From: Bacteroidia bacterium
Lineage (GTDB): Bacteria > Bacteroidota > Bacteroidia > AKYH767-A > OLB10
DNA length: 64,000 nucleotides
Assembly (NCBI GenBank): GCA_037045145.1
Contig: JBAOIA010000012.1
Span: 1,054,001 to 1,118,000 of the forward strand
Direction: 5' to 3'
A program made the translations under genes and the position numbers. Below the pieces are notes generated by a model that was given only the letters and a program-made list of their open reading frames with translations, had not been told where the DNA came from and ran no database searches. This document shows positions 35,901 through 44,569 of the stretch, in pieces; position 1 is the stretch's first letter; every line of letters begins with the position of its first letter.

Positions 35901-36089
35901 TTACAATAAACGAACGTTTACTGCATTTAATCCTTTTTTTCCTTGTTGCACTTCAAAAACCACATTGTCGTTTTCACGAATGTTTTCTTTAATTCCTGAA
36001 ACGTGCACGAAGATGTCTTCTCCGTTTTCTGCTTTAATAAATCCAAATCCTTTTGTTTCGTTAAAAAATTTTACTGTACCGTTTTGCAT
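35901..36089 (-). CDS. Cold-shock domain protein (CspA family)
   Basis: 62 residues, a single cold-shock domain. RNP1-like KGFGFI and RNP2-like DIFVHVS are intact. It binds single-stranded RNA/DNA and melts RNA structure. It lies 40 bases after the DEAD-box helicase gene on the same strand. The pairing of a cold-shock protein with an RNA helicase suggests joint action on structured mRNA. Length is slightly short but normal for Bacteroidota members. Confidence 0.95.
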   Translation of the reverse strand: MQNGTVKFFNETKGFGFIKAENGEDIFVHVSGIKENIRENDNVVFEVQQGKKGLNAVNVRLL

Positions 36090-36129
36090 TGTTTGTTTAA
36101 TTTATAATTACTAAAATTTAAAATAATTT

Positions 36130-37257
36130 TTATTGAAAAGGATGTGATCTTACCACATCAATGTTTTTTCTAATCAGTTTATGTATATCGTTAAGGTATG
36201 GCTTTTCATCTTCTGTACAGAATGAAAGCGCAGTTCCTGATTCGCCCGCACGCCCTGTACGGCCTATGCGGTGTACATAGGTTTCGGCCTGTTCGGGAAT
36301 TTCAAAATTTATTACATGTGTTAATTTATCCACATCAATACCGCGCGAAGCAATATCTGTTGCCACCAGCACATGTACCTTCCTGTTTTTAAAACCCTCC
36401 AAAGCGCGCTCGCGTGCACCCTGCGATTTATCACCATGTATGGCTTCGGCTTTAATGCCGTTTTTATTGAGCTCTTTGGTCACCCTGTCGGCACCGCGCT
36501 TGGTGCGTGTAAACACCAGTGCATGATCAATACCATTTGACTTGAGCACATGACGAAGCAACGAGCGTTTATTTTCTTTTTTTACATGATATACAAACTG
36601 CTTCACCATTTCTGTAGGAGTGGAAACAGGGGTTACGTTTACTTTAACAGGATTACTCAGCAGCGTGTTGGCAAGTTTCATGATTTCAGGAGCTACTGTT
36701 GCAGAGAAAAATATGGTTTGCCTTTGTTGAGGGAGTTTTGCAATAACTTTTTTAATGTCGTTAATAAAGCCCATATCCAACATACGGTCGGCTTCATCCA
36801 GCACAAAATATGCTATATGCTGAAGATTTACGTAGCCTTGTTGCATAAGGTCAAGCAGGCGACCCGGTGTTGCAATAAGCACATCGGCACCTTTTTTCAA
36901 AGCATTGGTTTGATTTAGTTGCGATACACCACCAAACACCACCACATGGCGGTAAGGCAGCTTGTTTCCGTAATCAGTAAAACTTTCGCCAATTTGTATG
37001 GCAAGCTCGCGGGTAGGAGCAAGTATTAAGGCTTTTATGGTGTTGGAGGGTTTTTGATTTTTATTATGTAGCAATTGCAGAATAGGTAATGCAAATGCTG
37101 CTGTTTTGCCGGTTCCTGTTTGCGCACATCCAAAAATGTCGCGGCCGTCTAATAAAGCGGGTATTGATTGTGCTTGTATGGGAGTAGGTTTTTCATACTC
37201 CAGTTTTCTTAATGCATCCAATATGGGTGCAATAAGGTTTAAATTTGAAAATGTCAT
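36130..37257 (-). CDS. DEAD-box ATP-dependent RNA helicase (RhlE-like)
   Basis: 375 residues comprising just the helicase core. The Q motif region (PTPIQAQSIP) precedes motif I AQTGTGKT at 45-52, motif Ia PTRELA, motif II DEAD at 154-157, SAT, and motif VI HRIGRTGRAG near the C-terminus. There is no long basic tail, unlike many RhlE proteins, so it may depend on partners for RNA choice. The cold-shock gene follows 40 bases downstream. It probably remodels rRNA or mRNA at low temperature. Confidence 0.93.
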   Translation of the reverse strand: MTFSNLNLIAPILDALRKLEYEKPTPIQAQSIPALLDGRDIFGCAQTGTGKTAAFALPILQLLHNKNQKPSNTIKALILAPTRELAIQIGESFTDYGNKLPYRHVVVFGGVSQLNQTNALKKGADVLIATPGRLLDLMQQGYVNLQHIAYFVLDEADRMLDMGFINDIKKVIAKLPQQRQTIFFSATVAPEIMKLANTLLSNPVKVNVTPVSTPTEMVKQFVYHVKKENKRSLLRHVLKSNGIDHALVFTRTKRGADRVTKELNKNGIKAEAIHGDKSQGARERALEGFKNRKVHVLVATDIASRGIDVDKLTHVINFEIPEQAETYVHRIGRTGRAGESGTALSFCTEDEKPYLNDIHKLIRKNIDVVRSHPFQ

Positions 37258-37473
37258 TAAATACTATCTCGGTTTTTTAATACAGGCTTTTTGTAGTTGA
37301 TATAAAGTGCCTACTTTACTTTAATTGAAAAGTGCAACTACTTTTTGTTATAGGGTTTGTTACAGATGTTGTGTTTAATTGATTTATTAATATAAGTTGC
37401 AAACATACAACATTAAATTGGATATATTGTTTAATTTCATTGGCTCATAACAAACATTTTGTTTGGTGAAAAC

Positions 37474-40400
37474 CTACTCTAATTCTATCATATTTCTGGA
37501 TGTAATTACTCCATTGATATTCAGTTTGACATTATAGATACCGGCAGGCAATCCAAGTTTCTTTGCACTGAAGGTATATTGATGCATTCCTTTTTCAAGT
37601 CTGTCATTTATCTGTGTTGAAACCACCTCTCCTATTACGTTTATAACCTCCATACTAACATCGGCATTGTCTTTTAAAAAGATGACAAAATTGGTTTCAT
37701 TTTTATACGGATTCGGGGTAATTACAAAAACATTTGAATCGTCATCAATCTTTGCGTTGCGAATTTCTGTATAAACATAGCTGCCGTTTTTATCAACCTG
37801 TTTCAATCTATAAAAATACATTGTGTTTTTAACAACGTCTCTATCTTCAAATTTATAATCCGACACCACATTACTGTTTCCTTGTGAAGTAAGGTTTGTA
37901 ATAGTTGTAAATTCAACTCCGTTAAGTGAACGCTGTAATTCAAAATAATCACTGTTGATTTCGCTGGCAGTGCTCCACTCAACCATAATTGAATTGACCA
38001 AAGGTGAAGCATTGAATGCAATTAACTCTACGGGTAATGGATTGTTGGCCTGTGTTATTCCAAACAACTCTGTGCCCGTTCCAAAGCCATTCATGGCCAA
38101 TCTTTTTACAGCCGTAACAGGGCTGTTCAAACAAATTCCATTAAACAAATTCCATCCTGCACCGTGGTTTCTCATGATAGTCCATCCCATAAATGGATTG
38201 CTGTAGTTGAGATTATAGGCAGTGGCATCATAGGTTCCTGACAAAGGACTATTGCTTGCCGTAAAACTCCAGTAACCATTGTCAAGAGCAGGCTGTGAAT
38301 AAACCACACTACATTCAGTAGCCGCTATTCCGGCAGGGATAACAGAATAAGTATTAAAGAAAGAAAGAAGATTATCAATAGTTGTTGGGCTTCCCGGAAC
38401 ATTAAAGTTAATATTCATTCGCTGATATCCTGCGGTTGCATGACCTACAGGAAAATCGTAAGATCCTTGTGTATTCAGGTATCTGCGTAAGTTACCCTGA
38501 ATAAAACTATTCATATTTCCGGGAGTAACAGCTCCGCTATTCCGGTTATTAACTTTCACTTCAAATAGGTTGGTGATTATTTTTCCGTTAGTCAGCGAAA
38601 GCATTCCATTATTGCCAAGCGTTGCATTGGAAAGTAATGTTACGCCAGTACCTGAATGATTCATGGAAAGATTATTAAGAACTCCATTGTTTAAATAATT
38701 CTGAGCAGCTGTTCCATATAGCTCAAGTGTGCCACCAATACCTGGTGTGTATGTACCATAATTCAGAAAATCTCCTCCAACACGATGTGTTTTTGCATTT
38801 GCATTAAAATTACTTGTACTTGAAGTGATAATAAAATTACCTTTCATGTCGGCATTCTGCCCCAACGTTACAATGCCACCTGTTTTACTAACAACAACAT
38901 TAGCAAATGCCGAAGCTCCAACCATGTTTCCATTTAAACTCTGATTTACTGAGGCGTTATTAAAATATACATTTGAACCGTTTGCAGCATTCAGTGTACC
39001 GTTATTATTATAGTCCTGACATACTTGTAATGAGAACCCCGCATTGATAGAAAGCGAGGCCGAAGGATTTATTGTCATGGATTTACAAGAAGCACCTGCA
39101 GCGTTGATTATCGGCATGTTTGCCGATGATGGTGGAATAATAGCATCTACTGTACAATTTGGAATCTGGCATCCACCCCAGTTAGGAGCTTTAAACCAAT
39201 CGTTGTCAACACCACCAGACCACACTACAAATCCCGGATTGGGAGTGAAATTAACCGGTGAGCTTAAAAAGTTCATTGTGAACCCCGATGTGCTATTGGA
39301 GAAATTACTCACAACAAGCTGGTAAACATCACCTGCAGCAACATTAATCTGTGCATCATAGGCAGCATTATAATCAGGTGTATATGGAACTGGTGCCTGA
39401 TTGGTAACAGTGCTATTTAACCCTGTTACTCCAAGATAGCTGTAATTGCAACGTATGGGTGCTGCTCCACTCGCTAAGGTTGCACATGTATTAACAGCAT
39501 TATTGGTAGGTCCGTCTTTCATCTTCCAAATTGCAAAATCATAATCTGTTTCATTACCTGGTAAACCGGCAACATAGTCATTAGGGATAATGTTAAATGC
39601 TAATACACCTGCATTCTGAATATTTATTTCATACCAGGCAGAGCCTCGCTCAGCACTTAAAAGACAATTACTACCGCTGCCCGGAAAGTCACAAGATGAA
39701 CCGAAAGCCTGATAACCCGGATCACCGATGGATATAATCTGGTTACAAACAGGATTTGGAACACTACATTCCTGCCCAAATACAGGAGGAATATTGGTGG
39801 GTGGACCACTAACTATAATAATGCCGTAACTACCCGTCTCATTGTTGTAACCATCAACTACAACATAATAAGTTGTACCTGCTGTCAAACCACTATAATT
39901 TATCTGCGACATATAATTAATGGTAGTACCGCATGAAGGAGCATCATCATTGCAAGCCAATAAAGTCATTGATGCACCACAGGTTCCTTGATATAAAGCT
40001 ATTTGTGAATTACGTAATGATCCGGGCACGGTTCTTATAGTTACCTGACCTGAAGGCGGTGCTACAAAAGAATGCCAAACTGTGTTTCGTGCCCCTGCTG
40101 ACCAACATGATGGATTAGAAGGCTCACCTGCCAAGCCTGAACAGCTATTACTTCCGTTAAGATAAACACCAATAGGAAGCGGAGTTGCATTACATGGTAA
40201 ATCATTTGCTGCTCCTGAACCAAAAGATTGAATACTGATATCATAAGTAACACTTGTTGGCGGTGCCCATGTATCTACAATAATAAAATATGTGCCTGCT
40301 GCCGGCAATACAACACTGCCGTTTAATGTTCCGGAAAGTGCTCCGCTATTATTACCTATACAGTTTGTACCTGCATTTCCCGGGCAGCCACTATATACCT

Positions 40401-41904
40401 GATAGCCTATTAAATTATCACTTGCCTGACTTAAAGTTATAGAGATACACTCGGGGCCGCTTGCTACATAACGATAAACTTTATCTTCTCCCGACTCATA
40501 TAATGTACCGCATGATCCTATGGATGCATTAGTATAGTCATTACCCATACAAGCTGTTGTTTCATTTGCAGCCGAAAAAGGAAGTCCACTTATGTTTACG
40601 GCATTGCTGCACACAGCACCGGGAAGCATACCTACAGGTGCACTGATGCTGATATTATATGAAGGAATACAATAAGGAGATGGGAACTGGTCAACTACAA
40701 GATAATAGGTATGACCTGCAATAACATTAACACACATGCTCTGACTGCCTGCAGAACTTTGTGCAAAAGCAACACAGGTACCGGCAGTACCGCTGCAACT
40801 GGTAACCAAAGGACATCCGTCAAACAGCGTTATTCCTACCCATGAACTTACGCTTGTCAGTGAAATAGTTGTCTGTCCTGAAGTTGAGGGGGTAAAAATA
40901 AATACTTCGTCTTCTGCACCGTTATAAAAAGTGCTTCCGCAGGCAATCGTATTGGTAGTCGTAAAATCATCAGTCTTACCACAGGTAGTTCGATTGTTGC
41001 TGGTATAAGGCAACGATGCTACATTTACTGTACCATTACCTGTTGCGCAGGCTCCTGCAGGCACAGGTGCAGAAATGGTCAGATTATTAAAGGGAACACA
41101 ACTTGGTGCCGGCCAAGTATCAAGAATCAGATAATAGGTTGTTCCTGCCTGAAGACAGACAGTGAGTGTTTTGCTTCCTGTGGAGCTCTGACTGTTGGCA
41201 ACACATGTTCCGGGTTGACCGGTTAAAGGGCAGCCATTGTATAAGTTTAATGCTGTATAACTTGCAGAAGGTGCATTGAGTGTTATGGTTACAGTTCCGG
41301 TACTGGCAGGAGTAAAAATAAAAACTTTATCCTCTCCGTCAAGATAAAATGTACTGCCACAAGGATTGGTATTGACTGATGTTAAATCATTGCCTGCTCC
41401 GCAGGTAGTTCCTGCACCACTGCTATAAGGTAATGAAGCAATGGCTACGTTGCCTGTTCCAAGATTTGAAGGACAACTTAAAGGGGCACTGTACTTGTAT
41501 GACATTGTTGCACCTGTACCGCCAGTAGTACAACTGTATTTTGTAATCAACACCCTGTATGTTCCTGTGGTTACACAAGTCCATGCAAGATAGGACTGCA
41601 ATCCGCAATTATCATCACTAAAACCACCTGCTCCAACATAAGTACCTGCATTATTTAAAATAGTTATCTGTGTATCCCATGTAGCATTTCCACCATCAGC
41701 AGCACAGAATGAAAAATAATATACAAATCCTGACGTAGCCGTAAATGTATAATATTTTCCTGCTGCCACGGCAGTGGTTCCGGTGGTACTCCAAGTCACT
41801 CCCGGTGTTATATTGCTGGCAAGAGTACCACCTGTGCATTGTGCACTGCTTTCATTAGCTAACAGAGCATAACCGACAATCAGAAATAGTAGGAGTTGTT
41901 TCAT
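37474..41904 (-). CDS. Large T9SS-secreted repeat protein with type A sorting domain
   Basis: 1476 residues with a signal peptide (LLLFLIVGYALLANESSAQ). It has four tandem units of about 140 residues (near 140, 283, 427 and 570), each with a Cys-rich start such as NVASLPYTSNNRTTCG, an EDEVFIFTP core and TYYLVVD, the look of pre-peptidase C-terminal (PPC) beta-sandwiches. Then come a glycine/asparagine-rich beta region with repeat strands (about 900-1190), a Fibronectin-like part (NPLPVELIAFNAS, then EWSTASEINSDYFELQRS), and a type A T9SS sorting domain (TPNPYKNETNFVIFL ... LPAGIYNVKLN). No catalytic domain is visible, so a surface adhesin or scaffold is likely. The downstream small secreted protein gene is on the same strand. 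Confidence 0.85.
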   Translation of the reverse strand: MKQLLLFLIVGYALLANESSAQCTGGTLASNITPGVTWSTTGTTAVAAGKYYTFTATSGFVYYFSFCAADGGNATWDTQITILNNAGTYVGAGGFSDDNCGLQSYLAWTCVTTGTYRVLITKYSCTTGGTGATMSYKYSAPLSCPSNLGTGNVAIASLPYSSGAGTTCGAGNDLTSVNTNPCGSTFYLDGEDKVFIFTPASTGTVTITLNAPSASYTALNLYNGCPLTGQPGTCVANSQSSTGSKTLTVCLQAGTTYYLILDTWPAPSCVPFNNLTISAPVPAGACATGNGTVNVASLPYTSNNRTTCGKTDDFTTTNTIACGSTFYNGAEDEVFIFTPSTSGQTTISLTSVSSWVGITLFDGCPLVTSCSGTAGTCVAFAQSSAGSQSMCVNVIAGHTYYLVVDQFPSPYCIPSYNISISAPVGMLPGAVCSNAVNISGLPFSAANETTACMGNDYTNASIGSCGTLYESGEDKVYRYVASGPECISITLSQASDNLIGYQVYSGCPGNAGTNCIGNNSGALSGTLNGSVVLPAAGTYFIIVDTWAPPTSVTYDISIQSFGSGAANDLPCNATPLPIGVYLNGSNSCSGLAGEPSNPSCWSAGARNTVWHSFVAPPSGQVTIRTVPGSLRNSQIALYQGTCGASMTLLACNDDAPSCGTTINYMSQINYSGLTAGTTYYVVVDGYNNETGSYGIIIVSGPPTNIPPVFGQECSVPNPVCNQIISIGDPGYQAFGSSCDFPGSGSNCLLSAERGSAWYEINIQNAGVLAFNIIPNDYVAGLPGNETDYDFAIWKMKDGPTNNAVNTCATLASGAAPIRCNYSYLGVTGLNSTVTNQAPVPYTPDYNAAYDAQINVAAGDVYQLVVSNFSNSTSGFTMNFLSSPVNFTPNPGFVVWSGGVDNDWFKAPNWGGCQIPNCTVDAIIPPSSANMPIINAAGASCKSMTINPSASLSINAGFSLQVCQDYNNNGTLNAANGSNVYFNNASVNQSLNGNMVGASAFANVVVSKTGGIVTLGQNADMKGNFIITSSTSNFNANAKTHRVGGDFLNYGTYTPGIGGTLELYGTAAQNYLNNGVLNNLSMNHSGTGVTLLSNATLGNNGMLSLTNGKIITNLFEVKVNNRNSGAVTPGNMNSFIQGNLRRYLNTQGSYDFPVGHATAGYQRMNINFNVPGSPTTIDNLLSFFNTYSVIPAGIAATECSVVYSQPALDNGYWSFTASNSPLSGTYDATAYNLNYSNPFMGWTIMRNHGAGWNLFNGICLNSPVTAVKRLAMNGFGTGTELFGITQANNPLPVELIAFNASPLVNSIMVEWSTASEINSDYFELQRSLNGVEFTTITNLTSQGNSNVVSDYKFEDRDVVKNTMYFYRLKQVDKNGSYVYTEIRNAKIDDDSNVFVITPNPYKNETNFVIFLKDNADVSMEVINVIGEVVSTQINDRLEKGMHQYTFSAKKLGLPAGIYNVKLNINGVITSRNMIELE

Positions 41905-41943
41905 ATTTGATAGGTTAATAAAATTATTCTACGTCATAATCAA

Positions 41944-42300
41944 TTATTGATTCTTTATCATATCGCTGTTGTTTGAATCCTTGCAAGCTTGTTTCACTCT
42001 CGAAATAGTGACACCATTGCGCTCTGTAAATGTGAAACCTTCATTCTTTAGTTTATTCAATAGAACTTCTCTGCTGTTATATTCAGTAGAATTGATTATT
42101 AGCATAACACAATTCAGCGAATAACAATATTCCTTTGAAACAATGCCTTCTGTTGTACTTAAGATATTGTCTATCTGCGCATGTCTTTTCTGATTTGAAA
42201 GTTCATTTATACGGAGAATTAATTCCTGATTACCGTCATTTCCCGCAAATAGTAATCCATTAAATAATAAAAGGAAGGTTGTAAGTAGTTTCTTTATCAT
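41944..42300 (-). CDS. Small secreted protein of unknown function
   Basis: 118 residues with a signal peptide (MIKKLLTTFLLLFNGLLFA). The mature part of about 100 residues has three cysteines and a predicted helix-strand mix (LRINELSNQKRHAQIDNILS, EVLLNKLKNEGFTFTE). No known family is recognised. It lies 39 bases upstream of the 1476-residue T9SS protein on the same strand and may share its transcript; a pairing of small periplasmic protein and surface cargo is possible but unproven. Confidence 0.6.
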   Translation of the reverse strand: MIKKLLTTFLLLFNGLLFAGNDGNQELILRINELSNQKRHAQIDNILSTTEGIVSKEYCYSLNCVMLIINSTEYNSREVLLNKLKNEGFTFTERNGVTISRVKQACKDSNNSDMIKNQ

Positions 42301-42423
42301 ACTTTTTTAGTTTAGTTTTCGCCCATTGAGTTATACAGGAAAATCAAGGACTAAAAGTATGATAATTTTAGATTAAATCAATATTTTTCTACAATTATTT
42401 CCCATCAATCTTTTTCCAATTGT

Positions 42424-42554
42424 CCCCCTCTCGTCCTCGTCTAAAGTCAAGTCGTGCATAAGGGACGAGGATGTGCGGGGCTCTATAAAAGGTGTTAATC
42501 ACATCCTCGTCTCTCGCACACAACGCTACCCTTCAGACGAGGACGAGGGGGGGG
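42424..42554. repeat. GACGAGG-rich palindromic element (131 bp) at left edge of the cassette
   Basis: Outer arms of 19 bases, CCCCCTCTCGTCCTCGTCT (42424-42442) and its inverted partner ending in an 8-G run (42535-42554), differ at one pairing position. Perfect 12-bp inner arms are GACGAGGATGTG (42464-42475) and CACATCCTCGTC (42500-42511). The half at 42425-42480 is directly repeated at 44413-44468. The element abuts the stop of the PIN-like gene and may also act as its terminator. Its GC-rich make-up is unlike the surroundings. Confidence 0.8.
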
Positions 42555-42557
42555 CAT

Positions 42558-43115
42558 TTATTTCAAGTAATCACTCAGATTAATTTGGAAGTGGTCTTTG
42601 AGCAAGGTGGGTAGATTACAATGCTCTATGTTTAGAATGGAACATATCTCTGGCAACTTCTTAAAAAGTTTGCCGTCATTCTCACTCCGCGATTCTTCTG
42701 TAACCAAAATAGGTTTATCCAATCCCAAATTATTTTTATCCTTCTCACAAAACAAAATCAATTTAGCATCAGCAGAATTCAAATATCTTTTCTGTTCAAT
42801 TTCAAATTGAACATCAGTAAGTTTATTTTTCTGTGAGCCATAGCATAACTGGTTTTCAAGGATGTTGAAAAACTTTTGCTCAGGTAGAATCATATCAGTT
42901 TTCACCAATTTTTTTTTGTCATCAAGAAAGTCCAGTTTCTCCGTTACAATTCCTTTAGCAACTCTGCCCGATTCCTCAAACACTTTGTCCAACACAATCA
43001 CTTCTCCTGAATTGAATTTCTTTTCAAGAAGTTTTTTCAGTTTATCTGCTTTATCAAATGGTAGATAATAGCGAACAAATGAAACAAGTGAAGTTGTGTC
43101 TATTGCTGCTCTCAT
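42558..43115 (-). CDS. PIN-like ribonuclease-type protein (DUF4411-like), putative toxin
   Basis: 185 residues. The start RAAIDTTSLVSFVRYY carries the first acidic residue of a PIN domain (D6); further expected acidic positions occur in NSADAKLILF and ILVTEESRSEND, followed by KKLPEICSILNIEHC, the order seen in DUF4411 proteins. PIN domains are Mg-dependent RNases, often toxins. The start codon overlaps the stop of the metallopeptidase gene by 4 bases (ATGA), the layout of toxin-antitoxin pairs of the COG2856 type. The stop touches the palindromic element. Family assignment is from motif reading, so moderate. Confidence 0.65.
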   Translation of the reverse strand: MRAAIDTTSLVSFVRYYLPFDKADKLKKLLEKKFNSGEVIVLDKVFEESGRVAKGIVTEKLDFLDDKKKLVKTDMILPEQKFFNILENQLCYGSQKNKLTDVQFEIEQKRYLNSADAKLILFCEKDKNNLGLDKPILVTEESRSENDGKLFKKLPEICSILNIEHCNLPTLLKDHFQINLSDYLK

Positions 43116-44287
43116 TTGAGATAATAATCAATCCTGTCGGCTTTAATGTTTAACCTTTTGCAAAACTCCGCTTCGGTAATTACTCCTTCGTAAAATGCCG
43201 ACTGAATTGCGTTTACATACAATGGGGATAGAAGCGGCTTTGCCGCTGCTCCGCCAATTGTTCTTCCTTCTTCCAATGCTTTCAATTTCTCCAACTCATG
43301 CTTGCGTTGTTCTTCTGCTTCTCGTTCACTAATACTTTCTGAAATTTCATTGCATCGCTTTCTGTAATTACCCAAGGAAATTTTTTCTGTAATCAGCAAT
43401 CGTGTGTAAAGTGCAAACACACTAAGGTTTGTTGCCATTGCAATCTCATCCAAAATGTCTTGATGAAAATCGTTGTGTGCAGTCGCTGTTGGCAATGCTG
43501 CCAAAGTTTTGTCCAACTCCCCAACTAAAAAGAAATATGCAAAGTCATTGCACCATTTTTCAATTCTGCTCAATGAATTATAATCAGGTGTGTCTTCATT
43601 GATGCGTTCATCAATTTCTTCTTCGTTCAAAAGATAATGTCCTAACTCATGAACCAGTGTGAAAATTTCTCGGCTAAAAGATTTTTGATTTCGCTTAAGA
43701 ACAATGGTGTCAGGTTTGAGATAAAAGCCGTTGATATTTACTTTCTCTTTTTTGTTCCAGTTTTCTACAAACTCAAAAACCAAAATGTTGTGTTCAGCAA
43801 ACTTTGCAATTAGTGACTTAAGAAACTCTCTTTTCTTGTAGTTAAATTCCGGATAAATTTTTTTCCTCATTTCCGTTGCAACTTCTTTTGGTTTGTTGCT
43901 CACCGTGTAAACGGGCAACACTCTGTCTCTTGTAAGGTCAGAAAGTTTTGAAAGTGCCGAAAGAGAAATTTTTTCTTCTTCAAATTGATTCACAATTTTC
44001 TTTGAAGCAAGATTCAGGTCAGCATTGAATTTATCTTTTCTAAAAAAAATACTTTCTTCTTTTGCTTCACGAAGTTGTTTCGGGTCAATGTAGTAGTTCA
44101 ATCCTTTGCCGAAAACTTTGTCAATCTTTTTGAGCAAACTCGCTTTCATTTCGCTTCTGAAAACTTCTTCTTCTGTGAATTGCTTTTTCAAGCCCTCACT
44201 AACAAGCGAAAGAAATTCCTTCTTGCCTAACTTATAGAGTTTGAGCAAGTGATTTATTCGTTCAGGATTTATATTTATGGTTGTCAA
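43112..44287 (-). CDS. ImmA/IrrE-family metallopeptidase, putative antitoxin or sensor
   Basis: 391 residues. Zinc motif HELGH at 213-217 in FTLVHELGHYLL, with a downstream Glu-rich run (NEEEID) and WCNDFAYFFLV, is characteristic of COG2856 (ImmA/IrrE). The N-terminus INPERINHLLKLYKLGKKEF recalls the degenerate helix-turn-helix of fused Xre-COG2856 proteins but is not convincing. A charged helix (about 325-350) precedes a C-terminal helical tail. Family members cleave a repressor or act as antitoxin partners of PIN-like proteins. It is first in a two-gene unit with the PIN-like gene and has a promoter box at 44310-44317. The unit is flanked by related repeats, suggesting a mobile cassette. 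Confidence 0.85.
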   Translation of the reverse strand: MTTININPERINHLLKLYKLGKKEFLSLVSEGLKKQFTEEEVFRSEMKASLLKKIDKVFGKGLNYYIDPKQLREAKEESIFFRKDKFNADLNLASKKIVNQFEEEKISLSALSKLSDLTRDRVLPVYTVSNKPKEVATEMRKKIYPEFNYKKREFLKSLIAKFAEHNILVFEFVENWNKKEKVNINGFYLKPDTIVLKRNQKSFSREIFTLVHELGHYLLNEEEIDERINEDTPDYNSLSRIEKWCNDFAYFFLVGELDKTLAALPTATAHNDFHQDILDEIAMATNLSVFALYTRLLITEKISLGNYRKRCNEISESISEREAEEQRKHELEKLKALEEGRTIGGAAAKPLLSPLYVNAIQSAFYEGVITEAEFCKRLNIKADRIDYYLK

Positions 44288-44309
44288 GAAAGTGCCTTAT
44301 TTGAGCTTG

Positions 44310-44317
44310 CAAACTTA
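44310..44317 (-). promoter_or_regulatory. -7 box for metallopeptidase-PIN cassette
   Basis: TAAGTTTG on the minus strand, a full match to TAnnTTTG, 22 bases before the start codon at 44287. So the cassette has its own promoter, inside the repeats. Confidence 0.55.
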
Positions 44318-44412
44318 TTTAATTTCACTCTGGTTCTGTCCATATTTTTCAAATTTTCAGATAACTTCTTGATTACCTTGGAATCCAGAGTTCCCCAAAG
44401 GTTTTAAAGTAA

Positions 44413-44468
44413 CCCCTCTCGTCCTCGTCTGAAGTCAAGAACGTGCGTAAGGGGCGAGGATGCGTGGG
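44413..44468. repeat. Half-copy of the GACGAGG-rich element at right edge of the cassette
   Basis: Direct repeat of the left half of the 42424-42554 element: CCCCTCTCGTCCTCGTCT, then AAGTCAAG, CGTGC, TAAGGG, CGAGGATG and GGG in the same order with a few substitutions and one extra base. The inverted half is missing here. It lies 101 bases after the pyrH stop (minus strand) and 125 bases before the metallopeptidase start codon. Confidence 0.8.
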
Positions 44469-44569
44469 TTTTAAAAAAAGGTGGAATTTTAGAATTAATC
44501 CAACAAATGACTTGAGAACTGTCAATATGTTTTAATCTGCATTTCACTGAAATAAAAATTACTTTAAGC

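Noticed and set aside
37436..37465. Weak hairpin (AACAAA/TTTGTT) after the 1476-residue protein gene as a terminator
   Set aside because: Only A-T pairs and no T run; not convincing enough to list.
42424..44468. Possible CRISPR-like repeat array
   Set aside because: There are only one palindromic copy and one half-copy about 2 kb apart, with genes between them and no regular spacers.
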